The notes: generated by a model from the sequence alone, not told the origin. A stretch of DNA of 27,727 nt from Gryganskiella cystojenkinii (GCA_015852425.1 JAAAIG010000272.1:15024-42750); one strand, 5' to 3'; positions 1 through 11,170 are shown, numbered from the stretch's first letter. Translations and numbers: made by a program.

Positions 1-98
1 TTTCGCTTCTCTTTATGTCATTTCTTGCCCCTTTCGTCGATTCTACGTTGTGGCTGACATAGAATCTTTCGACTTCTGCTATTTCATAATTTCATTAG

Positions 99-1457
99 GC
101 CATCATCCCCGCGGAGCAGAACGACACAGCCCCTTTTGAATTTTCCCAGGTTGAATGCCTCACAAATATTCTTTATTTTGTCGCCACTAAGGTATGCTTG
201 AGGCGCCAAATTGTGTAACCCGATTTTGGGGGTTCAGCTGCAGATAATCAGCCCTAACAAACTGCTCCTGTGTTCACCCAACTCTATCTCTCGACTTTTT
301 TTTCTTATGACAGAATTCCGAGGCTGCTGAACGGGATGACCTTACTTCTCGGTAAATTCCAGAGACATCTGCAAATGGTTTAAGGAAGGAAAGCTGTTGT
401 AACCATTTTTTGGATTGGATTTACTAAATCTCGCCTCCTTTTGCTTCCTTTTACTTCCTTTTGCTCCCTTTTGTTGCCTCCGCTCTGGCGAATTTATAGG
501 TTCCGGACGCTCTACATGGCGACTCAAAACCAACTCTCTAGTCTGCGGCAATCACTAGCTGCTTTAAAGGCCAAGAAGCCACAGGATGAGGCATCTGCCA
601 AGAACCTCTCCAAGTCTATTCAAATGCACAACAACATTCACACCGCTGTTAAGGTAAATTGAAACGTCATTATGCGTTTGGCTCTACCAAATAGGTATTG
701 ATTGACAAACAATTGACTGACCTGAAATCCACTTTTTTTTCCCGATCAAAAACAGGAATTCATGAAACCCAAGCATCTTAGGAGTACAAAACTCGTACTG
801 CACCCTTCTTGGAAACCTCTCCCTGTTGAAGTCGCCAAACCAGTGACTGTGGTCAAGTCAAGCCCTACGTCCACCTCTACAGAAAAACCCGCCTCCACCA
901 AGGGAGCTGCACCACTGCCGTTGAAGACCAGTGCGACGTCAAAGCCAACAACAACTAAACCTGGAGTCAAGGCAGGCCCTAGAACTGCAGGACAAACGCA
1001 ACAGCAGCATCAACAACAGCAATCGCCTGCAAACAAGCGCAAGGCAGATCAAGATCAAGCGACAAAACCAAAGAAAGCAAAGATTCTCCGTCGTGGAACG
1101 AATACAGGCGGTGCATCTCCAGGAAGCAACAGCCCTGTTGGTAGTGGCGGTGGTGGTGGTGGAAGTGGGAACAAGCCACAAAGACAAGCATCTAGCCAGA
1201 TGCCTCAACAACCGCAGCAGCAGCAGCAGCAACATCAACAACAACAACAACAACAACAACAACAGCAGCAACAACCTCAACAACAACAGCAGCATCAACA
1301 ACAACATCAACATGCGCCGCTAACTTCGCAATCATCTCAACAGCGAAAGAGTTACAGTAATTTCCACGGTGGCGGTGGTGGTGCTTCGCGCGGACGGTCG
1401 GGTCCGTATGAGAACAAACGTGGCGGCAGTGGTCGGATCAGTTTTCTACAGCGCTGA
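99..1457 (+). CDS. API5: API5 (apoptosis inhibitor 5) homologue, 5' partial
   Basis: Exons join(<99..191, 314..351, 500..653, 756..1457); every intron is GT-AG and the joined frame is open, giving 328 residues of C-terminal part. I place it by order of conserved pieces known from API5: FEFSQVECL in exon one (animal API5 has a similar FSYVECL), then FRTLYMATQNQL, then LRSTKLVLHPSWKPL. Next come a bipartite basic stretch (KRKADQ...KPKKAK, about residues 189-210 of this fragment), a Gln tract (about 245-287) and a Gly/Arg-rich end, matching the order NLS then RGG tail in animal API5. In animals API5 is a nuclear helical-repeat protein that opposes E2F1-dependent apoptosis; its fungal role is unknown to me. 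The N-terminal HEAT-like part lies left of the window; bases 1-98 read as its upstream intron. The 38-nt second exon is very small, and the region just before it is shorter than in animals, so one more tiny exon could be missed. Confidence 0.85.
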
Positions 1458-1555
1458 TTAACAAGTGCACCGTCTGTTTAAGACTGAATTGGATACCACA
1501 CGAAAAAAAAAAACGGCAGGTTAAAAGTTACTGCGACATCATTGCATCTTTCATG

Positions 1556-1561
1556 AATAAA
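1556..1561 (+). terminator. AATAAA polyadenylation-type signal after API5
   Basis: AATAAA stands about 100 bases after the API5 stop codon, a normal distance for a fungal 3' UTR. The hexamer is common by chance in A-rich DNA, so this is only suggestive. Confidence 0.35.
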
Positions 1562-1933
1562 AAGAGGAGATCACGCGTTGCAACATTTTCATTATCAAAT
1601 CAAAGGCAAAAACTAGTCGAAAAGATGTACAAGATCGACATCCAGTTCTCTCCTCGAGTCCTCTCTGTCTCTCTCTGCACTGCGTAGATGACCCCTCTCT
1701 CGAGAAAGAAGAAAAGAAAAGAGAGAAAAAAAAAAAAGGTAATCCAAGCCACGCTTTTCCAGGAGTCGCTGGTCAAGTCCGTGTGTACGCACACTTTGTG
1801 GAAGGGAGAAAGAAAGAAACTCCTCCCTCTCTTTTTTATTTCGACTCTTTTCTTTTCTCTTTTCAATCCTTTTCTCTCTCTTATTCATAAATTCCATTTT
1901 CATTCAATTTCTTCTTCCCTCCGTCCTATCTCT

Positions 1934-1981
1934 GACACACACTCACACATACACATTCATTCACACACATTCACACACATT
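1934..1981 (+). repeat. CA-rich low-complexity leader of PBS2
   Basis: Imperfect CACACA/CATTCA repeats run for about 48 bases and end 71 bases before the PBS2 ATG. Similar but shorter CA-rich stretches precede the SIN1 and STE14 start codons in this window. Confidence 0.6.
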
Positions 1982-2052
1982 ACCCATTGACACGCCTTTG
2001 ACTACTTCTCCTCTCCCCTTCATCGTTACCGAAGAACGATACCACAGCAGTC

Positions 2053-5000
2053 ATGAACATTTCTCGTGGCAATGCCCCCACCCCCATGCGTCATGCCAAG
2101 CCTCGCATGACCCTCTCCCAGCTGGGTGGTGGCTCTCCTATCCCAAAGCCCGAAACTCCCTTCTCGAACTTTTCACGATTCGTGTAAGTCTTTTTTTTTT
2201 CTTTTTTTTTCGATGGACGTACAGTACCGTCATTCTTTTGTCCCTGAGAGAGAAAGAAAAGACCTGAAAGCGCAAAGTGCGTTTTTTTTTGACTTTTTTT
2301 ACTCTTTGAACATGATTGACCCTGTAGTGACCCCTCTGGAAAACTCAACTTCAATGGCAAGGCGATCCTTCATGCGGACGGTGTCGACTTCAGCAATGGA
2401 AACAGCTTTAAGATCAACATGGAGGAGCTCAAGTTGCTCGAGGAACTCGGCAAAGGACAATATGGTACCGTCCAGAAGGTCTATCACAAACCCACGAATG
2501 TCACCATGGCTATGAAGGTATGTTCCTGGATGTTTCCTTTCTGCCTCATCCTCTTCTTTGTGTCATAGAAACACCACGAACCCTTGACTTGAGGATCAAT
2601 CCAGTCACGCCGTTTTGCCACCGAATCGGCTTTTACATTATTTCTTTTTTTTTGCTCGGTGATGAAGGGGGGACCAATGGAGAGTGGGGGGAAAGGATGT
2701 ATATCAGTTGCTGTGGAATTATGTAGATATCAGGAACTGGACTAAACAGGACCAAAGGGAGGATGGGCACCTTCCTGTAGACGAAGAGAGGGGAGAGGGA
2801 GAACAGAGATCGTGTTGCTGTCATTTTTTCAAGCTTCGTCATTGTATCATTTTCTGTCACCCAAACCTCCTCTTTGTGTTCCCGGCAGCCCTTGGATTTT
2901 TTTTGTTTTTTTTTGTTTGCAAGAGCTCGTAAACAACTCGATCCTTGCTCCCATCGTGATCCCACTGCACCACTCGACACCCTTCCTTTCCCTTTTCTTC
3001 TCTCCTTCCCCCTTTCTCCGCAACCCCCCCGCCGCTCTTTCCGCTTTATGTGCATTGCCACCTCCAAAAAAAAATAGAAAAAATGCAAAGCCAGATTTGT
3101 GAGACAAGTCGCGAAAAAAGAAGAGGGGCAAAGAGTCGACAGACCGAAGGATGGAGGATGGCTGCTCAATTGGGAAAAGAGTCAACCCTGAAAAAACACG
3201 AAAAAACAAAGCCTCCCAACTTCCACCCCCTCCAACCTGCTTCTCAGACACGGTTTGCACCAATCGCGCTCGATCCAATAACATCGAGATTTTTTTTTTT
3301 TTGCTGCTCAGCTCTGCCTTTCCCTCTCCCTTTGGAGACTGCGGCATTGAGCCATGTATCGGCTTTTATGTCGTTGTCGCAAAAAAAAAAAAAAAGGCAA
3401 AATGGTGGCGGGATTTTTTTTCATTTCTGGATGTCGTTTCTGTTCACCCCCTTCTCTGGAGATGGATTTCAAGAAGCAGTCTTGTTTTTGATCGGCAACA
3501 AAACAAGCTTCCCTGAGATAACTTCTCGTGATGCTGCTCTTAATTGGATATGGACGTACGAAATTACAATTTGCGGTGAAGCGACTAAACCAGATATGGA
3601 CCAGGAGGGGGACTTTTTTTTCTCTTGTTGCCTTGTTCCGCTCTTTCACTCTCGCCGTTTCACTGAACTCGTGTCCTTTTTTTTTAACTCTACCTTAAGC
3701 TAAGACCTTTTTTTTTTCCTTGCTCTCTCGTTGCCTCTTAGGAAATTCGTCTGGAATTGGATCAGAGCAAACTAAACTCGATTCTTATGGAACTGGATGT
3801 GCTTCACAAATCTGCGAGTCCTTACATTGTCGAGTTTTATGGCGCGTTCTTTATCGAGACTTGCGTATATTACTGCATGGAGTTCATGGATGCAGGATCT
3901 CTGGACAAACTTTATCAGATTGGCGTGCCCGAGGACATCCTCTCCAATATCACGCGCTCGGTAAGCAACAAGAAAGAAAAAAATGGCGCAAAATTGTGAC
4001 AACAAAAAAGGCACTGTACTGCATGGTTTCAGGAACCCAACTCTTTACTCCTTGTTGTATTTGCTTTGCTTATTTGAACCAACCGTTTTACGTTATTAAC
4101 GTGCTTTGGCTCACAAAACCCATTTTCTCTTTTACTCCTTCTCTTTTGTCAACATTTTAGATGGTCAGGGGCCTGAAATTCTTGAAGGATGAGCTTTCAA
4201 TCATTCATCGTGGTATGTGGGCGACATTCTTGTGTTCTTCTTTCTCTCTCTCTCTCTTTTCTTTCTCAAGAGATTGTTCGATTTATGACCTCGTTCAAAC
4301 ACCGGCAAAAGAGCCAGGGCAGGACTCAGGAGAGGAAGAGACACAGAGATGGGCTCAGCTCTTTCTTTCTCCCTGCTTTGCATGTTCACAAAGAGAAAAG
4401 CCCAGATCTTTAACGCGCGTATCCACATTACTTTGTTTTCGATTCTAGATGTAAAGCCCACCAACGTTCTCGTCAACTCGGAGGGACAGGTCAAGCTCTG
4501 TGATTTTGGTGTTTCAGGTCAACTCGTTCAGTCGATGGCAAAGACTCATATCGGATGCCAGAGTTACATGGCGGTATGTTGGATACTGTGCATGCCTTTC
4601 TGGAGAACTGAATCGCTGCTTTTTAGCTGCATCGCACCTAACTTTCGACCCCGCAACTTTTATTCAATTTTTTTTAGCCCGAGCGTATTTCGCAGGGACA
4701 CACATACACAGTTCAATCGGACGTTTGGTCGCTTGGACTGTCGATTCTGGAGACTGCTGAAGGATCCTACCCATACCCACCCGAGAAATACAACAGTGTC
4801 TTTGCGCAATTGGCTGCGATCGTCGAGAGTCCTCCTCCCAGCTTGCCCGACAGTTATTCCCAGGATGCTCGTGACTTTGTTGGACTATGCTTACTCAAGG
4901 ATGCCAAGGAACGTCCTGCATACAAGGCATTGCTTGTGAGTTTTTTTTTTGACAACTGCTTATCTGTAGGGGGGTTTTTTATTTGAAGCTCAAGATATTT

Positions 5001-5356
5001 GAAAAAGCGACCATCACAGGGATTACCGCATTGTCTTGCGGCGTTTGTGAAAAGAACAAAAAACCCCCCAGGGTGAAAGGAAAAAGAGCCACGTTCATCT
5101 CTTTTTGTTTTTTCTTCGGTTATTTTAAGCTTTCTGTTGGACTCACACCTTGTTTTTTACACTTTCTTATTCGTTATCTAACTCACAATTCTCGTTCTTC
5201 CGTGCTATTTTTTAGGAGCATCCTTTCTTGTCTAAGTATGGTGAAACAGAAGTCGATATGAAGAGCTGGGCGGTGAAGGCAATGGAGGCTCGTATTGCAC
5301 GTGAGGAAGCAGCCAAGAACGGCACCGCTGCTCCTGCTCCTGCTCCTTCATCATAA
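2053..5356 (+). CDS. PBS2: Stress-activated MAP kinase kinase, Pbs2/Wis1 type
   Basis: Exons join(2053..2183, 2328..2517, 3742..3960, 4161..4212, 4449..4573, 4678..4935, 5216..5356), all GT-AG, 371 residues. The kinase domain is complete: Gly loop LGKGQYGTV (84-92), VAIK-type lysine K107 in MAMK, HRD 196-198, DFG 216-218, and a MAPKK activation loop with S226 and T230 in QSMAKTHIG, followed by APE. The blocks [20 protein letters not shown] and [10 protein letters not shown] are typical of the Pbs2/Wis1 branch, which activates the Hog1/Sty1 (p38-like) MAPK under osmotic and other stress. The protein is much shorter than yeast Pbs2 (668 residues): only about 75 residues precede the kinase domain. 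Residues 13-21 (RHAKPRMTL) look like a MAPK docking D-site, a basic patch followed by M-x-L. The tail ends in an Ala/Pro repeat. The start is the first ATG of the exon; a further upstream exon cannot be excluded. Confidence 0.96.
2518..3741 (+). other. 1.2-kb intron 2 of PBS2
   Basis: The donor GTATGT follows K107 and the acceptor CTTAG precedes the codons EIRLELDQS, so the flanking kinase sequence joins perfectly. At 1224 nt it is about ten times the other introns here. Inside are C/T-rich blocks (about 2960-3030), T/A homopolymers and no recognisable exon. Long frames (a 178-codon one on - at 2633-3169, a 217-codon one on + at 3050-3703) translate to low-complexity sequence and overlap each other. 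Confidence 0.85.
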
Positions 5357-5703
5357 TAATGTCTCTCTTTGCCCGGTCTTTTACGATTTTTTTCGACCAC
5401 CGCACTCCTTTCGCTTTCGTCATCTTGCTACCCTGTCAACTCAATCATGGACAAAACAACACGCAAAAAAACCATTCATCTTATCCCCCTCACTCACAGA
5501 ATCTCATAGACAAAGTAATCCTAAAAAACCAATAACAAAAAAAATGATAAACAACTTGTGCAAAAAAAAAAGGGAATCTATTATGCCATGCTGTCTACGT
5601 TCAATGAAAAAGATGCAATAGGAAGGAGGGTGGTATGATACATAGGGAAAGGAGAAGGAGGTGGTTTGTGTAAATGTGTTTTAGACAAGACGGAAAATTG
5701 ATA
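5357..5703. other. Convergent 3' region between PBS2 and the PPR gene
   Basis: 347 bases between two stop codons that face each other. A-rich runs occur at about 5520-5570. No gene, clear hairpin or RNA is seen; it must hold both 3' UTRs. Confidence 0.6.
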
Positions 5704-7830
5704 CTACTTCTTTTCATTGAGACCGTTGACCCAAGTGAGGTAGTCATTGTATTCCTCCTCCAATTTTGACCGAGCGTCCGAAAGCCCATACTTTTCACAG
5801 GTCTCAAACAAGATCTCGAATGACTGTTCGTTCTTTCGTAGGGACATCCGCTCCATCTCTTTCGCGAGCAAGATGACCTGTTGCCCCTGGCCGGATCCAT
5901 AAAGGGCTGCCATCAGATTATTGACCAAAAAGACTGCAGGCGTGAACCCCTGTTCAATCATTCTGTAATACCATTCCATCGAGTATCTCAAATCTCCGTT
6001 TTGAAGAAACCCCGAGATCAGGATAGAATATGTCAGCTTATCTGGCATGACTCTTGAGGCCTTCATCTCGTCAAAGGTCGCCATCATCTCGTCGAGATCG
6101 CCCTCGAGCGCATAAGCGGACAAGAGCGCGTTAAAAGATCGATTGTCCGGTCGGATCCCGATCGCGTCCATGGTGTTCCGGATCAGCTTGATCGCCTTTA
6201 CGTCGACCTCACCAACCGAGGCCGAGAGCAAAGAGTTGAAAGTGTACTGGTTCGGCAAGAGTCCGTCCTCCATGACCATGATCTTGAGAATATCGATCGA
6301 TTCCGGTACACCGGCCTGGGCAAGCGCGCCTGCTATCAGAGTCGAATATGCGACCACGTCCGGTTGAATGTTGGATTGTTTCATAGCGTTGAAGATGGAC
6401 TTGGCCTCAGGGTAATTTCTCATCTTGATGTTGGCATCAATCATGACTTGGAATGTATACAAGTCTGGTCGGAATCCGTGCTTTGCCATCTCTTCCATGA
6501 TTAATGGAGTTTGAGTGAAATGGTTGGTACGGATGGACTTGATCAACAACACGTTGAAATCATGCGGCGTCATCTTTAGACGACCGTTCGCCTCGGCCTC
6601 AACACACTTCTGCATGATGTCGAGTGGCGAATTTATTCCAAGGGCAGTGAGGACTTGGACGTTGGCGGGCTGGCCAGTTTCTTCCTCCATGAACTTGACG
6701 ACCTTTTCGGCATCGTGGATCCGTTTATTGGACAGACAAGCTTTGACCATGGCTGAATACGTGTACTGGTTCGGCTCCAAGCCCTTGGAGTTGAGCATCA
6801 ATTCGAACAAGCTCTTGGCAGCGTCATAATCCTTGGCGTGTGCGTACGCGCTCATGAGAGCGTTGTAATGGGTAATGTCTCGCTCGATGCCTAGACGAGG
6901 CATCTCGTCAAAGTATTCCCGCGCACCCTTTGGTCGTTTGGTCCGTCCACAGATCGTGATCATCAAGAGGTAGGTCGCGGTCGTGATCTCGATCTTTTTG
7001 GCCCGCATCTCGTGCAAGAGTTTCCGAGCCTTTTCCGCTTTAGATTCATGTTTACAGATATCCAACATGATGTGATAGGTGGCCGTGTTGAACTCGATCC
7101 CGTCCTGTTTCATAGATTCCAGCAAATTGGAACTAGACTTGAAATCCGAGAGTTTGAAGTATGCCTTGAGGACGATGTGATAGATCTCGGGGACTTTTGA
7201 GTGTTGGGACTTGCGAACGTCTCTGAGGATCTCTTGCATCTTGGGGATAACTTGGTATTGGTCTCGGAGAATGTTCAGGATAAACATGAAATCGATCGGT
7301 TGTAACTGCGCGAGCCAGACCGGGTCGTCTGCTAAAGCACGATAGGTCGCGAGGAGCTGACGTTCTTTTTCCTTGATCAGGGTATTGGAGGTGATGTTGG
7401 TTGGAGATGAGGCAAGGGCCGCTCGGAGGGCGTAATATTGTTCACGGTAGGATTTGATCCGTTCCGGTACGTTATGGGGGTGATCGGGACCAAAAAATCG
7501 GATGTTGCCCTCCTGCTCCTGTTCCTCCTTGTCTGCTGTTGCTGTTGCTGTTGCTGGTGACCTAGAGGCAGCAGGCTGTGGTTTTGAGGAAGATGGAGAC
7601 TCCAGATCCAGGTCCAGATCATCGAGAGTCATGGTTCGAATAGCATAAGGGGCAGCAGTGGAGGTTGAGAAGGCGTTGGAGTGGGAAGAGGGAGGGTGTT
7701 GTATCCGTGAGAGAAGAAGGGCTCGAGTTCGGCTCTGGATATTATTGTTGTTGTGGTGGAGACATTGGCGGGAGGAAGCTGGGGCGCGGACTAGCCTTGT
7801 CCTGATAAGAGACTGGAAGTGACGGTGCAT
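5704..7830 (-). CDS. Pentatricopeptide repeat (PPR) protein, probably mitochondrial
   Basis: One uninterrupted frame of 708 residues. The first ~65 residues are rich in Arg, Ser and Ala with almost no acidic residue (MHRHFQSLIRTRLVRAPASS), as in a mitochondrial presequence; acidic residues start after it (DDLDLDLES). From about residue 216 to 700 there are roughly 12-13 helical repeats of ~35 residues with PPR signatures such as TYHIMLDIC, HYNALMSAYA, TYSAMVKAC, AYSTLIAGAL, SFNALLSAYA and TYSILISGF. PPR proteins bind organellar RNA and act in its processing, stability or translation; the RNA target cannot be read from the sequence. I choose the ATG at 7830 because the next plausible one (7632, MTLDDLD) would remove the presequence. 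It shares a divergent promoter with SIN1. I do not recognise a specific fungal orthologue. Confidence 0.93.
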   Translation of the reverse strand: MHRHFQSLIRTRLVRAPASSRQCLHHNNNNIQSRTRALLLSRIQHPPSSHSNAFSTSTAAPYAIRTMTLDDLDLDLESPSSSKPQPAASRSPATATATADKEEQEQEGNIRFFGPDHPHNVPERIKSYREQYYALRAALASSPTNITSNTLIKEKERQLLATYRALADDPVWLAQLQPIDFMFILNILRDQYQVIPKMQEILRDVRKSQHSKVPEIYHIVLKAYFKLSDFKSSSNLLESMKQDGIEFNTATYHIMLDICKHESKAEKARKLLHEMRAKKIEITTATYLLMITICGRTKRPKGAREYFDEMPRLGIERDITHYNALMSAYAHAKDYDAAKSLFELMLNSKGLEPNQYTYSAMVKACLSNKRIHDAEKVVKFMEEETGQPANVQVLTALGINSPLDIMQKCVEAEANGRLKMTPHDFNVLLIKSIRTNHFTQTPLIMEEMAKHGFRPDLYTFQVMIDANIKMRNYPEAKSIFNAMKQSNIQPDVVAYSTLIAGALAQAGVPESIDILKIMVMEDGLLPNQYTFNSLLSASVGEVDVKAIKLIRNTMDAIGIRPDNRSFNALLSAYALEGDLDEMMATFDEMKASRVMPDKLTYSILISGFLQNGDLRYSMEWYYRMIEQGFTPAVFLVNNLMAALYGSGQGQQVILLAKEMERMSLRKNEQSFEILFETCEKYGLSDARSKLEEEYNDYLTWVNGLNEKK

Positions 7831-8175
7831 ATATGTGTGTGCTGTGTTGGATGGAAGGAAGGGAAGGAATGTAGTGTTGAAGGGAAAGGTGCAAGTTTGA
7901 ATGCCATGGGCACTCTTTTTGACGCCTTGTGTGTTCCTGTTGATTTTTCTTAAAAACAGTCACGAGGGACGCACTGACGGACCGTCACAGAATTTGGAGA
8001 ACTGACCACCTCTCCTTTGCTCCTTGCCTTTATTCGCCATCCCATCCATTACCTTGTACATAGCCATCTGCCTCCATTTCCTTTCTCCTCTGCTCTTTGT
8101 ATTTAGTCCCTCCCTCCATCATACATTTCTCATTTCTTCCATCTCAATAACTCGTCACACCCACACTCACGCACA
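7831..8175. promoter_or_regulatory. Divergent promoter between PPR gene and SIN1
   Basis: 345 bases between two start codons in opposite directions. The SIN1 side is pyrimidine-rich and ends in CACACCCACACTCACGCAC directly before the ATG. A perfect short palindrome TGACGGACCGTCA (7975-7987) contains two TGACG half sites of the kind bound by ATF/CREB bZIP factors; binding is an inference only. Confidence 0.6.
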
Positions 8176-11170
8176 ATGTCCGTGCTGACAGACCCATCTT
8201 ATATAGTCCATAACCTCCGTCTAAGCAACCTTCGGCTGGACGACCGAACCTCGGACAAGGTCATCACTTTCCCAACTCAACTCCTCTCCAATGAATACAT
8301 CAAAGCCGCCGGCCCTGTCTTTGCCGAGATGCAATATTGTTACTCGCCCAACATCAGTCACGACTACATGATGCTCAGCAACAGCTCCCTCCTGAACGAC
8401 TCGCGCATGAACCTGCCCTCTGAGAGCAACACCAACGGCTCTTCTTCCACAACACCGTTAACAACCACAGCTCAAGGAAAGACGACACATACAGGACGCG
8501 GGAAATACGACCGTCGTCGGATTGTCGCTGCTCAGGCTGCCGCCGCGGCTGCTGCTGCTGGACTCGGCCGAGGCGGTATCGAAGGCGGCGCCTCTTCGAA
8601 CGCGTTTCCAATGCAACCCGCACCAGTACCGGCTGTTCGAGTTCCTATCCCCATGGCAGTTGCTAGCATGGAGAGTGATGACGATATCGACCTGGATGAT
8701 GAAGAGCCAGTGTATGTTTCTCCAACAATTGCCTATTATGCACTTTTACCTCTATACTGTCCACTGCAACTTACGAACGACCATATTTTTTTTCGAATTT
8801 TAGAAAATCGCCACCAGGAATGTTCTCCAAGATGGCAATACCCTCGCATGTTGGTGGCAATTATGCTCCCGGTATCTTCGTTACCACTCCATCTCGACCA
8901 GGATCTGCTTCCATTGCTGAAGATACCCAAACACAACAGAAACAAGTCGAAGCAACCGTCGCGCTGGCACAATCTCACTCAAATCTCTTGGAACAGACAG
9001 AAAAGCCTCAAGCAGGATCAGAGTCAGCGCTAAGAACATCAACAGGCGAGCAGCATCAACAACAACAACCTGAAGTCGAAGTCGATATTGGCGATGTAAC
9101 AATCGACTCCATGAACTCGCCTATCGACCTCTCACCAGCAGACTCAACCACAATGGCAAGGATGACCCGAGATTCAGCGCCGTCCATGAGCACACTCATG
9201 TCACCCGTGCGCATACAACCGGATTCTCCTCCACCTTCTAAATCGCCTACGACAGCGCCTCTCGTGGGTGGTCTCCTCTCAGAACCTGTTCTTTTACACC
9301 AACCGCCGCCACCACCAGTATCTCTGCTCACAAAACTCATCATCCAACAGAAATCCAGAGAAGACAACCCGTTTGCAGAAGAATTCTTGCGAGTCGCGGG
9401 CATGGGCGAGACCACACCTGTACAGTTAAAAATCTATCTCCCCAGCAGCGACAAACCCAAGGATCCGATGCAAGTGGTTGTCAAACGGGAGGCGTCTGTT
9501 GAGGACGTGATTGGCTATGTTCTCTACCAGTATTACCATGAAGGACGGACTCCCCTACTCAGCGACGAGTTGTCGACGGTTGTTCAATGGAACCTTCGGA
9601 TTGTGGAGGACGATGGCGAGATTGACGATGACCTGCCAGGTAACGTCAATAATGCGGACGCAAAATCATTCCCACGCACAATGCTCAGTTGAAAGTATGG
9701 TTTACCAACTAACCGTTTTGCCTCTCTTTATTTCGACAAATACAGCCGTGGACAGGACGTTGAAGATTGGACGATTTTCTATGAATCAACGATTTGCCAT
9801 GAATCAGTTCGCGCTCTGTGAAGCGACCGCGGCCCAAGTCCAAATCAACGAGAATCTCTATGCGAAATCAGGGCGGACATTGCAACGACCAAAACGACAG
9901 CAAAGGATACCCTCCGCCGCATCTGCGGTTGATGCACCAGACCCACCCCATGCTCTTGGCGGTGTTGCTCCTGGAGACATGTTACTATTAGCTCAGGATG
10001 GCGGCGTCAGTCAAGTTGCTCATGGGGCTCCCCCAACGGTCGGAGTTTTGGCGGGACAGGTCTTCTCTGGGAATAGCAATGGTGGCCTGGGGACAGCCAC
10101 GGGAACAATGACAACAAGTGCTCATGTCGCTGTCCCTGCTCCGCCGCGTGTGGACCCACTCCTGGCGAGTACACAACATTATGTCCGAGTACGCTTGCAT
10201 ACCAACCACGAGGTCAAACATACCACCACGGTCGAGATTTTGCCAAAGATGCTGGTCTCGGAGGTCATTGATTACATCTGCGCAAAACGCAAAATGAACC
10301 CTGCCGAATGGTCCTTGGTAGTTGCTGATTCTCAACATGTCCTGCCACTCGATGGTGCAGCAGAGGATATCTCCAATTCGACGGAATTGGCACTCGTCCC
10401 GAAATCGAGCAGTAAGGAGACCATACAGTTGCTGTTGTTGTTTTTTTGTTCCATGGACAGAAAAAATATGCTCTGGATTCGTCATGATAGAGATATGTTA
10501 CGATTGTCCCCTGTCTTCTTCTACTGACAAAGATCCTTGCGCTTTTGTTTTCATTTTCCTTTCTTGCTTGGTATGCTTTCTCTCTCTTCTTTGTCGGATT
10601 GTTCTACAGTTCCGGCAGCGTCAAGTTTTACTGCGAAACAATCCCGGTTCGGTCGCAATGCCATCACAGATATCCCAGGTTCTGGCGTCTCTTATCTTAC
10701 CTCGACTGAGGTTTATCGCGAGTACACCCTGAATCGCAAAAGACGAGGTGGTTATGTGGGGCGTCATGAACAAGTCCTCGCCATCGATGGTGATTATATC
10801 CGGATCATGCCTTCGTCCACAAGGACATTGTTGTTTGATTCCGGCAAGACGGCGTCTTATCTCAAGAACACAATCTACGACTGTCGTCAGGGCCGAAAGG
10901 CACCAAGTCATTTCAAGCTGTCGGTGATTCGGGGCGGGAACGAAAAGAAGACTTATGAGTTCGAGGCCAAGAGTCCTCAACAAGCACGTAAGTTAATCTT
11001 TTTTTTTTTGCGTGTGAAAGGTTATAAGAAAATGTGCGTGTGTGGACAGCGTTCGTGAGAGAAAAATATCAATATCCCTAGCGCTAACGCTAACGCTCTC
11101 TTTTTTTTTTTTTGTTTTGTTTCTAATAGAGGAAATCTGTCAAAGGATTATGCAACTCAAGAACAGTTGA
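8176..11170 (+). CDS. SIN1: TORC2 subunit Sin1/Avo1
   Basis: Exons join(8176..8711, 8804..9639, 9746..10411, 10610..10987, 11130..11170), all GT-AG, 818 residues. The domains occur in the family order: a conserved N-terminus (TDPSYIVHNLRLSNLRLDD), a long Ser/Gln/Pro-rich linker, a CRIM domain from about 350 to 500 (DNPFAEEFLRVAG at 365-377, ending near AMNQFALCEA), a Ras-binding-like domain about 602-680 (HYVRVRLHTN... TELALVPKS) and a C-terminal PH domain about 690-810. Sin1 is the TORC2 subunit whose CRIM domain recruits AGC-kinase substrates, while the PH domain binds membranes; TORC2 controls plasma-membrane homeostasis and actin. Intron 3 (198 nt) falls between RBD and PH. The last exon is only 41 nt and encodes the end QEICQRIMQLKNS. 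The gene is convergent with EDE1, with only 93 bases between stops. Confidence 0.95.

Larger units (their letters stand above)
1458..2052. promoter_or_regulatory. API5 3' region and PBS2 promoter/leader
   Basis: No gene seen in these 595 bases. The left part is the API5 3' region. The right part (about 1800-1980) is strongly pyrimidine-rich and ends in CA-rich sequence just before the next start codon, as in many fungal promoters and leaders. Short open frames on both strands have low-complexity K/R/F-rich translations and are not believable genes. Confidence 0.55.

Noticed and set aside
931..1323. Asn- and Leu-rich frames over the API5 glutamine tract
   Set aside because: They are other-frame readings of the CAA/CAG repeat; the API5 frame is supported by homology and splicing.
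2633..3703. Long open frames on both strands inside PBS2 intron 2 (178 codons on -, 217 codons on +)
   Set aside because: Translations are low-complexity (F/S/K/R-rich) from homopolymer and C/T-rich DNA, overlap one another, and the kinase sequence joins perfectly across the intron.
5601..5900. 99-codon frame antisense or in another phase to the PPR gene end
   Set aside because: Shadow of the well-supported 708-residue PPR frame.
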